From NCBI GenBank assembly GCA_964020085.1, contig OZ026595.1, forward strand, positions 21,456,653 through 21,520,652: a DNA stretch of 64,000 nucleotides, in the 5' to 3' direction. The notes beneath the pieces are model-generated. The model saw only the letters and a program-made list of their open reading frames with translations, did no database searches and was not told the DNA's origin. The position numbers were made by a program, and so were the translations under genes. This DNA comes from Micromussa lordhowensis. Its lineage: Eukaryota; Cnidaria; Anthozoa; Scleractinia; Lobophylliidae. This document shows, piece by piece, positions 52,175 to 63,026 of this stretch; positions within the stretch are counted from its first letter, which is position 1; every line of letters starts with the position of its first letter.

Positions 52175-54840
52175 CTGAAAAAAATGAAAATAGTTCAGAG
52201 TGATAACATAACAGAAGTTAAATATAGTTTGAGGCGTCTTTCTATATAGTCTACATAAGTCAGGCTAGCGTTTTGTTTGTGATTTTGTTTGTAAGGTTTC
52301 AGTCCCATAACAAATGTCTCCAGGACAATTTGTTTGCTCAAAATGAAAGATGGAAATAGAGTACCTGTAGTTGTGGAAACTCACTGAGTTTTTATATGTT
52401 GTTGTTATCAATTATTTGATAATTATATGCTTTACTTTGGTTTACTAAGGGTTCAAGTTATGGTATCAGCTATAAAAAATATCCTGAGATGTTATGTCTT
52501 TGCCTCAGAAATTCAGCCTCATTTCTAAGCCTTAGGTAGCTTCACAAGAATAATACAGCTAGCACTTAACAGTTACAGGTAATTCATAACTATTAGATTC
52601 TTATTACTTACGTTTTGCAGGCAACTGAGCCTCATCAGCATTTTCCACTGCATCATTTGCTTGATTCATGTTCTGTGGGTTTGAATCATCCTTGGTGACT
52701 CGGTAAATTGGGAGCTTTGCACAAAGATTCACCATCTCCCTGCTCAGATGAGAACGGTCTGTAAGGGTACCATGAGCCTTCAACCTTACTTCAGTTTGAG
52801 GAGTTATTTTCACATCACCTTTGCCAGTCAGCTGATGAAAAAAATATCAAAGAAAAGCTATGACCCAAAACTTTACTAGATCCAGAAAGTCATTTACACA
52901 GAAAGTTAAGTTAAGTTAGACGCATCCTTGGTCCTTTGTGACCCATAAAAAATCACACTTACCAGTTTGAGAAGTTGTAGCAAGTTAGCTGGACTGGGAA
53001 TATTTTTGGCTGATTCACTCAAAAAGCAGGCCCTTGCTTCTGGCACTCGGATCATTGTCAAGTTCTGCAGAGTTAAAAGACAAGTTGCTTGATTGCACAA
53101 CTACATGTAGATCCTTTGCCAGTTACAAGACATTTGAACTAAAAAGAACAACTGTGAAATATATTGTGACAGGATTATAAATGCCACCAGTCATGGCCAG
53201 TCAAGGGAATCGATTTCACTCCAACTAGCCATGTCAACACCATCAACAGAATGTAAACACTTTTTTGCTGCTCCTCATATATTTCATACAGTACCATACT
53301 AACTAGTGTCTCAAGAACAGTATACCCAAGGAAGGCGATTACTCGGGTGTGCTGATTAGTCGGATCAATATCAGTATCTGGGCAACTGCGCACCTACCCC
53401 TCCCATAACCCAACATGTTATAATAAGTTAATGAGTTAGTGTTACTGTTGGGTTAGGGGAGGGGTAGGTGTGCAGTTGCCCAGATACTGATATTGATCCG
53501 ATTAGTCATAGGGAAATGTGAATGAAGACAAAGTTATTGCAAAAAAAAGTTCTCAGAACTTCCCAAGAATGTCTCAATTGTTTGACTCACAAAGGAAAAT
53601 TTGGGGGTACTCTTTTTTTGCCAATTGACCCCAGGGAACCTTTACCAAAATCACGCACCCAAAAGTGCACGAAATTTCTAACCCCAAAAATATTCTCGCT
53701 ATTGTACCTGAGCGCCCACCCCTGGGACAGTTTACGTTATTCAACATGAAGTATCAATCGTATTAAGAAGGGTCTGACTGAGTATCCCACATCCCGTATC
53801 CCGATAATAGGCAATTTCCGAGATCCCTTTTTGCCTCCGTGTCAAAACGAGTCTAAGTGCGAAACCATTCATATGAGTTCCGCCTACAGCTTCATTTTCA
53901 TGCAAATCAGACTAATTTTCATTTGAATGGTTTCGCACAGAGACTCGTTTTGAAACAGAGGCAGAAGGCCTATTCCAGTTGCAAAAATTAACGATTTTCC
54001 TACTCGACATCCCTTTTTATCTGATCTAAATATCCCGTATCCCGAAAACCCCTAAGAGGGCCTCGTTAATGAATCACACAGAAAAACCGAGAAACTGAAT
54101 TCAAACATCTTAAATTATGTTGATATTATTTAGATATTAGAGCGTCAGATCCAACTTGAATGAGAGTCGATTAGGAAAAAAGTTGATTAGAATTGAAATT
54201 ACACACTGAAACATCGTTAACTCTTGTTTTCATTTGATGACTTGCATGACTGTCCTTATTAAAATCTCAGTTTCTACCAGCACAGAGGGTTACACAGAGT
54301 GTTATCACGATAATTACCCTTTGTAAGTCGTAGATGATATCTCCAGCATCTTTGCCAGACGAGGCTTCACGCAGGTGAAAAGTCTCTGTTCCATCCCTGA
54401 CGTTGGCCGAAACGTCTTCATCATAATCTCTTCCATCCTTGGAGACCTTCAATGCGTAACTGGTCAATGAACTCTGTGGAAGTGAAGAGAGTTTTAGAAA
54501 CTTTACAAATTGTATTAACAGAATTATTGTTTTGTATCCATTTTTAAGGACCGAATGGTTGGGTTGGCATTTTCTACCGATTTTCGGAACAGCTCGGATA
54601 GAATTGGTACGGCTCGTGTTGACAGCTCTTTCTTGGAATATACAGGCTGGTGAATTTTTACGCGGTGTTCTCGATCGCAGGGTACTAAATCACAATCCCT
54701 CTGGTTCCAACACAAAATGGCCAAGCGCGTTTGAAGCAAAACTTGTTACTTACTTTTTGAGAATTTCCTGCCCTGGAAGCAAAAGTCATCGAAGAGACTG
54801 CAAAAAGAAGCAACATCTGGAACATCATCAATCGAGCCAT
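52041..54840 (-). CDS. Secreted BRICHOS-domain precursor of a C-terminal 8-cysteine peptide
   Basis: Five exons on minus: 54754-54840, 54318-54473, 52963-53064, 52612-52831 and 52041-52174. Phases 0,0,0,1 agree, giving 699 nt or 232 residues. Residues 1-24 are a signal peptide (MARLMMFQMLLLFAVSS...). The BRICHOS domain spans about 60-160: DIIYDLQR with the conserved Asp78, ACFLSES with Cys94, IPSPANLLQLL, and NLCAKLPIYRV with Cys152. This is the same order as proSP-C (VVYDYQQ, CCYIM, TLCGEVPLYY). An Asn/Asp/Glu-rich spacer (165-187) leads to Lys191-Arg192. A 40-residue cationic peptide with eight Cys and a terminal Gly follows. BRICHOS acts as an intramolecular chaperone for an aggregation-prone C-terminal segment. 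In polychaetes (arenicin, alvinellacin, nicomicin) that segment is an antimicrobial peptide. Here the same role is inferred, not shown. The start is the first in-frame ATG. Confidence 0.88.
53352..53510. mobile_element. Palindromic MITE in BRICHOS gene intron
   Basis: The left arm CGGATCAATATCAGTATCTG and right arm CAGATACTGATATTGATCCG are exact inverses, continuing inward through GCACCTACCCCTCCC / GGGGAGGGGTAGGTG and TAACCCAACA / TGTTGGGTTA. The loop is about 35 bp. Confidence 0.85.
53832..53963. mobile_element. Palindromic element, family shared with 7281-7387
   Basis: TGCCTCCGTGTCAAAACGAG and CTCGTTTTGAAACAGAGGCA, then GTGCGAAACCATTCATATGA and TCATTTGAATGGTTTCGCAC, are inverted pairs. It is flanked by ATCCCGTATCCCG phrases at about 53790 and 54030, which may be the outer ends of a larger element. 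Confidence 0.75.
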
Positions 54841-55114
54841 AATTGTCCTTCCGTTTCTGTTTAAAACACACCAGCAGTAAGTTGAAAGAATCACGACTGA
54901 GTCACACTTCGATACACTTGCAAAGTACAGAAAGAAGCAACCAAATTTAAAGAAGTCAGTCTATTGACTGCCTATTGTTTAGAAAAAACCTGAAATGTCC
55001 CGCAAGAGTTATTTATAACTCAGTTTCCGTTGTCTTAAACGTTCAAGCTACATGAAATTTAAGGCACTGGCCGCCAACGTAGTCTATTCATGTCAATGTA
55101 GATTTTCAAACTAA

Positions 55115-55614
55115 GGGCCTCTTCATATGAGCCCGGTTGACCGGGCTAGCCCGGTTACCGAGATCTCGCCTCACTCCTATTTCCTTTGTAAAAATTTCGA
55201 TGTGTTCATATGAGAAGGCGGGCCAGCCCGGTTACCGAGATCTCGGTTTTTGCGACCGAGATCTCGGTAACCGGGATGAAAATTTTCCCATATGAACACT
55301 CCAGCCCGGGTGACCGGGACGAAACTTTTTTGACAAAATAGCTTCGCTTTCGCATCATAGCGGCCAAAATGGCATACTTTTTGCAGTCTATGTATTTCCA
55401 CTTCAAAAGTATGCATATTAGCTTTATTAGTAAAGTTACAAGAGTCCACAAAGCTACGACAATCGCGAACGATACAAGTTTATGTTTCACTATTTTGGTT
55501 TTGTTTCTTGAATTTCATCCCGGTAACCGGGCTGCAATTTCCCATATGAACAGACCACAAAATTCGTCCCGGTAACCGAGCCAGCCCGGTTAACGGGCTC
55601 ATATGAAGAGGCCC
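55115..55614. mobile_element. PIF/Harbinger-type MITE with TAA target duplication
   Basis: It starts GGGCCTCTTCATATGAGCCC and ends GGGCTCATATGAAGAGGCCC, a 20-bp exact inverted pair. It is flanked on both sides by TAA, the 3-bp TWA target duplication typical of PIF/Harbinger. The interior has many CCCGGTTACCGAGATCTCGG repeats and inversions. No transposase is seen. Confidence 0.85.
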
Positions 55615-57347
55615 TAAGTTCTGTACTTGCTAAATTTGAAATAAGAAAAGATAAAAAAGATCGATGAAATCAGCTGAGATCGTCATAATCTCTAGAAAAT
55701 AAAAAAAAAAAAACACGTCAAATTTAAGTTGCTGCTAACATTCCAGCAGCCAAAAATCGCGGAAATCTGGAATCCCGCTCACATTTGTGAATACATATTA
55801 TAATTATAAAGGCACACACTAAAGACCGGTCCGGAAGTTTGTGTTAGTTGTCAGGGCTGTCAGTATATATAAGTTGCTATTGTACGTAAAAAAGGCTAAG
55901 GATATTCTTGAAAAATTTCTGTTTAAGAAACCGTGATATTCTACCCCGGTATGGATCCGCGCCTGCTAGCATTTCTAAATAGACATTGAGTTCTCTGAAG
56001 AGGTTTGATTTGAATAAGTCTTCCGTCGATATTCTGTTACACTTTCCGAGTGTTAGTCTGGCCATACATTTTCTAAGTGCTGAGAACATGGAGATATTAC
56101 ACCACGCTCAAAATTAGAAACTAACAGGGGCACCCAACGTATCGTTTCACTTATGTTTTCGCGGATTGCTAAATATGTCGTTTTGTCAGGTACAAAAGGT
56201 CAGCTATGATTTTCGGAAAGGCAATAAGACCTGAGGTTTTTGGGAAACGGACAAAAAGTCCTTAATAAATTCGAGAAGACTCAAGTTCCCCTAGAATGAT
56301 GGAACGGATAAAAATTTGATAGCACAGCCTAAATAACATAAAGTTAACCTGCAGAGCTCTAAAAATGCAATTGAGAGAAAACCGTTTGGGTGCCTTTGTA
56401 AACTGGTACGGTACGTTTTAAGGAGTTTAACTGAATGGACTTGTTAAAGAATTTCAACAGAACCACCTATTTACCCCTTGAAAGTTTCCCATGTTTCTTT
56501 AGAAATGCGTAGCGATTCCAAGGAGTAGCTGTTTTGGTTTCGCAGTTTAAAAATTATTGTAGGTTTCATTCGATGATTTCATAATACTCTGATAATTTGA
56601 TTTCACTTAACCTTGAACCAAATGCTTTTGTGACCCAGTATGTATTTATGGTCGTGTTTCTACAGCCTACGTACAGCCTGCTTGCTGGCCATCTCATTTA
56701 TTCTGAATCACTTTCTTCATCCAATACTTTCACAAATCAAAGTTTTCTTTTGGGGGTCAAATTTTGCTATGTTGCTAAAGGAAAGGAGACAGCTTGTTAG
56801 CTGAGGAACGAAACTTCCTCTAGGAGATCCTTTTGAAGATCTAGATGATGCTTTCACTGACTGTAATGATTAAATCTGCAAAACTGTCACTCAAGCGTAT
56901 TTTTGGTAACTTATCTAAAAGTTCCTGTTTGAAATTCCTTTTGTACAGTATATTGATGACTCATTCCTTTGTAAAGTTTATGAAAATATAATACAACATA
57001 CTTTCGCGAAATTCAACGCTCTTTTTCTTTTTGCCTTCTTGAAATCGCGAAATTAAAATCTCGCAAAATATTTCCTCTTAACAGAATCTCGTTCAGACTT
57101 CGTTCTTTTTTGAAACATTTATTTCTTATAACACTTATTTAAAGAAAAAGAACAGCAATTTTTGCACATATAGTGTCGCCCTTAAAATTAACACACGAAA
57201 GCTAACCGCAAGCAAATTGGAGTGGAACTAACCCCAAGCAATCTGGAATGCCTATTTAGCCAGCAGTATTGCCCTAATTAACAATTTTTTTTAAAATGGA
57301 GTTAGATTATGGACCATTTAATATGGTCATTGCCATTTTAAACTCAA

Positions 57348-57415
57348 GATTTCTGTGAGGTGATACAGTAGTTGATTCAGCCTTCAGCCTCATGAACTAT
57401 CACTTCATAAAAATG
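57348..57415. mobile_element. Palindromic MITE fragment, ATTTCTATGAGGTGAT family
   Basis: AGATTTCTGTGAGGTGATAC and its partner TATCACTTCATAAAAAT surround TTGATTCAGCC / CAGCCTCATGAA. It is diverged from the copies at 20736 and 40486. Confidence 0.6.
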
Positions 57416-57484
57416 GAGGGCAAATGATTTAATTTTTAAAAAGAATTCTGAAGTTTTCAATTTCTTTCAAAAGAAGCTATAAGA

Positions 57485-57630
57485 TCCAGGTTCGGGGATC
57501 CCTGGCATGGTCTCCTCCGCAGCCGTTTTTTGGGGTGTCACGCAACGCTTTTTGGGATGAGCGTTGCGTGACATCCGGAGAGGAGAGGAGAGGAGAGGAG
57601 ATTAGGGGATCCCAGGGGGATCCTCTTCCT
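57485..57630. repeat. Inverted repeat with GAGAG tract upstream of DCTN1
   Basis: GGTGTCACGCAACGC and GCGTTGCGTGACATCC are inverted around TTTTTGGGATGA. GGGGATCCCTGG and CCCAGGGGGATCC are near the outer ends. A (GAGAG)n tract lies at about 57578-57601. The block ends about 200 bp before the DCTN1 start codon. Confidence 0.7.
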
Positions 57631-57830
57631 ATCTTTAGAAACTCGGTTGTGTAAACATCACCGAAGTGTGTCAGTTTGCCAGTTATACTTCAGCCGCCAT
57701 TTTGGGAAGGAGTGTTCAAAGCAAGAAATGTAGAACATTTCATCCACGAATAGTTCACTCTGGTAAAAGAAAAGATTCTTCTTTTTATGGGAAAGAAATA
57801 TTTGCTGCTATATCTATAACTGAGAACAAA

Positions 57831-60800
57831 ATGTCGGGGCCAAACGCCAAAGCAGGAATGAGAGTGGAAGTTGTTGGCAAAGGACTGGTGGGAACTGTGG
57901 CTTATGTTGGGGCGACCATGTTTGCATCTGGGAAGTGGATCGGAGTTATTTTGGATGAACCGAAGGGAAAAAATGACGGAACAGGTATGTGATATAACGA
58001 AATTATTTTTAAAATTTATAGTGTAAAGATTCAATAAGCAGGAAGTCGAAAATCAGTTAAAAATTGACTGAAAGCTAGTCAATAAGCTTAAATTAAATGA
58101 GCTTTATACATTCAGATGTTACTTCGATAGCCAATGATCAATCAGTCAATTTTATTAAGGGTAAGTCATTTACGAAAGTTAACAGTTGATCGGATTATTG
58201 ATGGTCGATTTCTTTAGAGATACAGTTAAGGAAGGTGAAAAAACAGACTTGTGATTGTGGACTAGAAATTTGAAGTTTTTCGAAAAATTATACCGGTATA
58301 AACTGGGGGATTTATGTGATTCACTTAAAATGTAGGGTATTTTGTAGCATATTCTCGGGCAGAACCTATTCGGAGAAAAACATTCTGAAGTATTAAAACA
58401 AGTAATGGGGTGTTACATAAACAAGATTCTCCATTTGGCATGAAAATATGCTCGGATATTTGCCCACCTTGACAATATTGAGCTTTGCGCTAGAAGCTAG
58501 GGAAGAATGTACAGGCCATGAAAATCCTTGGTTTTTACAGTAGCGTTGAACCCGAGATTGACAAACTGACTCAATGTTGGACTTCGCACAAATCTGCACA
58601 CTGCTTTCGGCTTCTTCTTGCTTCTGGATGATTGTCATTGGGATATAGGAATTTGAATGAAGAGGATTGCTCTCTCCTAAGCGTGCTGTACTGCGAATCT
58701 CCCACTTCCCATCAGTCCCATCTTCCTTGCATCCTGCAACAATTTTGAATTACACTGTCGGATGTTCACATACATGTACATTCTTCTTAAAAGCAAAACA
58801 TTGTTAGTCCTTAAAGTGCCACTATGATCAAATTCTCGATACCCATTTTGTTACATTTTCGTACACAATAGGTCTTTCCTAGATATCTTGCCAAATTTCA
58901 ATGTATTACGAACATTAGAACTTGCGGTTTTTGGACCTTTATTTCCGAGAATTTACGGCCGCCATTAATTTCCCTTGTTCCAAGTCTTGGTGGAGAAGAG
59001 GAGAAAATGACGTAAATGGGTATCGAGAATTTGATCATAGAGGCACTTTAATGACATTATGTCTCCCTGGGTACAATGATATTCCATAGCAGGTTTACTC
59101 TTAGCATTAAATTTGCCAGTACCCATTTATACACCTGGGTGGAGAGTCGCGCTGTGTGAGATACAATGTAAGAACACAATGCAATGACACAGCTAGAGCT
59201 CGAACCTGGACCACTCAATCTAGGGGCTTGTGCTCTAACCACGAGGTCACCTCACCTCCCACTTGTGACTGGAATAAGAGTCACCTAAACCAAATAGTAG
59301 ATGATTTTTGTTTAATTTAGTTTAATTATTTATAATCTAATTTATTGACTACTTTCATAGTATTTTCAACTCTTCAGAGGGTTGCTACATTTTATATAGT
59401 GGACAATTCAGAAAAGATCATACACTGGGTACAACTCAACATGTCTTATATTTTAAATACTTAGTGTATAAAATATCATAATTATCTCACAGGAGATTAA
59501 AAAATATCTTTTCTGTACAGTCTATCATGAATGATAGTTTGCACACCTGTTGAAAAAAATCCCTGTGAACTGAACATTCGCACAACATCTCCAAACATAT
59601 TAATTTAATTTCCAGACTTTTGCAGTTGCAATAATATTATTGCTGTAATGTTATTTAAATCATTTTAGTTCAGGGTAAAGAATATTTCAAGTGTGCGGAG
59701 AACCATGGAATCTTTGTGCGTCAGTCTCAAATAACAGTGCTTGAAGAAGCGCCAACATCACCAGCACCACCCAGGGGTTCAGCAACACGCAGTAGCCTTG
59801 GTGGAGGCACCTCTATTCCACTCCCAGCATCAATGAAAAAAAGAGAAAAGGTATGAGTTTATAATTCATGTATATAGTTTATAATATTATGGTATTCTTT
59901 CTTACTTTTGTGGTTTTCTATGTCCTCTTTCTTTCTTGTTCCCACAGATACATCAAGGAAGGTGATCATTTTCAGCTGAAACTGTCTTTGATAGGGAGGG
60001 TTTGATTGTTAGAAGGGAAAATTATAGATTAATTATTGCATTATATATTTTGTGTCTGGCTCAATTCATTCTGTTGTGTCCCGTTTATTAGCCTCTTGTT
60101 AAACACATCTCCTGTCATGAAAGGCACATGGAGGATATCTCAAACCCTTTGGAAACCCTTTTGAAATGCTTTGAAACCCTTTGGAAACCCTTTTGAAATG
60201 CTTTGAAACCCTTTTAAAACATTTGAAACCCTTTTGGTTCACTTTGAAACCCTTCAGAACTTGAAAACACTTTGGAAACCCCTCAGAAATGTTTCGTATA
60301 CTTTTTGAAAAGCCATTTCTCCTAGTTTGCATTCACCATCCACATGCAGGCGAATTCGTATAAGCACTGCATGTCATAATTTTTTTTCACAGAAAAATTA
60401 TTTTGCGGTATGATTTAGTACTAATTTATTTATAGTTGTAGAAAGATCAAAAGATATAAAGCATGTGAAACTTCTAAGTTAAGTGGCGAAAATTTCTGAC
60501 ATAAATTATGCGAACAAAAGCGTAAATAGGTTATTGTTTACATGAAGATCAACAACACGCATCATTTTCATATTTGCATGATATGCAACCTTTGTTTGTT
60601 TGCTAATGCATAATTCTGTCTAAGTTTTGTCTAAACTAATTCTCAAACTTTCCGAAGAATTCAAAATTATGCTCTCTCTATTTATACTATTTTGCCTGTA
60701 CAGAACTCTTGCTTTCTTGTGAGTAAATATGAAACATGTCGGCTTTTGATCCTGCTATCGAACTATTAAGACACTGTTATTTATTAAAGGCATTCTTTGT

Positions 60801-61689
60801 TTGGTTTGAATGGTTTTCTTTTCTTCTTTTGAGTAATTTTTGCCATCCTATCTACAGTACATGTATAAGCAGAGAGCAGTTCACACTTTGAATCATCAAT
60901 TTATCCCAAATAGAACTGGAGAAATTTGTTTTTTTAGTACTTGCTGTGAAGCTCAAGAAGACAATAACAGTTGTTACGATGGATGTAGAAAGACAAACCT
61001 TTTCCTCACAGAAAAACTAGCTAAGAGTGCAAAGCGTGTCATAGACCCTTGATTGAATTTCCTATTTTTGAGCAGAGAGTATTTCACCATTATTTTGAAT
61101 CAATGATTTATCCCAAATATAATTTTTTCATTGCTTGCCATGATGCCTCAGAAGACAATAACAGTTGACAGAATGGATGCCAAAAGACAAAACTGTCTGT
61201 AGCAGAAAAACCAGTTAAGAGTGTAAAACATGTCACAGAAACTTTTATTAAAGGAGAAGGTCACTCCAAAAAGCGTATTTGTTTTGTCATCACCAACAAA
61301 AAGTTTATATTGAGTTAAGTTACTCACCGAAGTTTCAGCTTCTTAAACGTTGCTGACAATAACTAATCAATTTCCTTGTTACACTGTATATAGAACTTTG
61401 TGTTTAAAGACGTACATACATGTACATTTATTTATCATAATTATTGCATCACAATTTTCAGTCTTTTGGGTCTAGAGGTTCTCTGGAGAATGTTGGCAAC
61501 AGATCTTCCCCTCCTTCCTCCAAGTCGACAACACCAAAATCCAGCACAACTACCTTACCAGAACTTGCATCAGACAGTCCCCCCAGCAAGTCTCCTGCTG
61601 CAGCTGCCTCTCCCTTGTTATCAGGCCAAAGGAAGATGTCTACAGGGCCATCTATATCTGCTGATGAATACATGGCACTTCAAAAGAAG
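57831..61689 (+). CDS. DCTN1: Dynactin subunit 1 (p150-Glued), N-terminal part
   Basis: Three exons: 57831-57984 (phase 1 end), 59669-59850 and 61462-61689 (phase 0), about 188 residues. The gene continues past the window. p150-Glued is the dynactin subunit that binds microtubules and dynein. The ATG at 57831 gives [16 protein letters not shown]. The CAP-Gly domain (about residues 8-75) is complete, with [28 protein letters not shown] and [20 protein letters not shown]. The GKNDG motif binds the C-terminal EEY/F of tubulin and EB1. A Ser/Pro/Thr-rich basic linker follows (exon 3: [14 protein letters not shown]...), ending YMALQKK at the lead-in to the coiled coil. Small alternatively spliced basic exons known in vertebrates were not found between exons 2 and 3. 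Human p150 is 1,278 residues. Confidence 0.93.
59080..59260 (-). mobile_element. Diverged tRNA-derived SINE in DCTN1 intron 1
   Basis: On minus, GGGAGGTGAGGTGACCTCGT, then GGTCCAGGTTCGAGCTCTAG (B-box), then CACCCAGGTGTATAAATGGG and TTTAATGCTAAGAGTAAACC. It is the same family as 43262-43561. Confidence 0.8.
60140..60300. repeat. TTTGAAACCC minisatellite in DCTN1 intron 2
   Basis: Repeated units built on TTTGAAACCCTTT and GGAAACCCTTTTGAAATGC. The first two units are an exact period of about 38 bp and then degenerate. Confidence 0.85.
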
Positions 61690-62320
61690 GTACATTCATA
61701 TGAAATTGTTGTTGACTGTTTTTCACAAATATCTTGTCACAAAGGTATGGGTATGATGATTTCAAATACAGTACATTCAATATTAGTATAAATCTACTAG
61801 CGTTCTATCACGAATGCTGTTATCTGATTGGCTATGCTACTCACAATGTATTCGGTCATAGATAGTGAGTAACGCAGCAGTGAGCGCTTGTTAACAATAT
61901 GACGGTTGCTTCTTGGCATTTTCGAAGTGTCTGTGAAGAGGATTTAGGTACTGATAAAATACTTAAGGGTAATCCATGATGGATATTTAGAATTCTATTC
62001 AGGGGCAATAGCAATGCTCTTAGCCATTGCCTGCGTAACAAGCGTTCCCGTACGAGCCGAATGAAATCGGACCGCGCGAAAGAGCTTTTTCGTATTCGAG
62101 CCGCGCGGGAAGTGGGGCAAGGGCAAAAAGGTCGAATTAGCGGGGTGGGGGTGGAGAAAGAAGGAAACGCTTTCATGCAAACCCCTCAATTCTAAAAAAC
62201 CCGTTCGCCCACGAACAGGGCTTCTGATTGGTGCAGCGTGGTTTATTTGATTGATAGGTTTGACATGGAGACATCAAATTTTTTACGCCTCTTGGGATCA
62301 AAGAAGATCAAAGTGGTAGT

Positions 62321-62488
62321 GTGGAAGATTTTGAATTGTGTTTGAGCGAAGTTTTGTCGAAGCTCAATGAAACAGGGATCGCTTTTTCGTTGAAAAAGGA
62401 GCAAGACAGTGCAATGCGCCATCTTTTTAACGGCAAAGATGTAATGGCTGTGCTACTGACTGGATTTGGCAAGAGTTTAATTTTTCAG
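62321..62488 (+). CDS. RecQ-helicase-like fragment (Walker A exon)
   Basis: An open frame of about 56 codons ends in GKDVMAVLLTGFGKSLIFQ and then a donor-like CAG/GTGTTT at 62488. TGFGKS is a Walker A motif, and the surrounding residues match the N-terminal helicase motif of RecQ-type DEAH enzymes (GKDVxAVLPTGFGKSLIFQ); the Pro before TGFGKS is Leu here. The frame opens after a stop at 62261 with no ATG before 62414, and no following helicase exon was recognised to 64000. It lies inside a DCTN1 intron on the same strand. It may be the first exon of a gene extending right, or a dispersed gene fragment such as those scattered by transposons. Confidence 0.6.
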
Positions 62489-63026
62489 GTGTTTGTCAGT
62501 GTAAAATGAGGTCGACTAGCCTACACAACTTTATGTACACGACTCCTACGGTTTCTCTGTTCGGTCTCTTGAATTTTTTGCTGCTTCATTTGTGTTTATG
62601 AAGGGCACTTCAAGTTGTGTTATAAAGAGGAATTTTTGGTAGAGCTGAGCAGTTAGACTGTGCCATAGCAAATTCTAGAGTTCATAGGTCTGCATGGTTT
62701 ATGCTGTTATCGGCATGTCGCTTGGCCGAGTTTGACACCTCTGTAATTTGCCATGTGTTTATGCATTGTTTAGGCTCACTTCATATGCAAGATATGTCTT
62801 CAAGAATTTGTTTTCGAGGGACAAAATGTTAAATTTACCGTGAACATGTTGCTTACTTGCATCATATATTGTGACAGCGGGACCGGCTGCTTGATAAAAC
62901 TTCATGCAATTGCAAGTACAGTATGTAGATTCTTATCACGGATATCATATTTTTCCTCATACGTTTTTCTTCGGAGACGTCGTAGTTATACGTTTGTCTA
63001 GAGACGCTCTTATGTTTCTTGCATAT

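Larger units (their letters stand above)
54841..57830. other. Spacer between divergent BRICHOS and DCTN1 genes
   Basis: No credible exon. It holds a 500-bp Harbinger-type MITE at 55115-55614, a small palindromic element at 57348-57415 and a complex repeat at 57485-57630 close to the DCTN1 start. Confidence 0.5.

Noticed and set aside
51824..52249. 141-codon plus-strand frame
   Set aside because: Antisense of the final BRICHOS-gene exon and its 3' UTR; the minus-strand reading has splice phase and the cysteine pattern.
57666..57830. Earlier in-frame start for DCTN1
   Set aside because: The frame is open upstream but has no [19 protein letters not shown] at 57831 matches where CAP-Gly proteins of this family begin.
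59948..59961. DCTN1 microexon between CCCACAG and GTGATC
   Set aside because: 14 nt between phase-0 exons would shift the frame; not a multiple of three.
60099..60332. 77-codon frame with repeated [13 protein letters not shown] units
   Set aside because: Translation of the TTTGAAACCC minisatellite.
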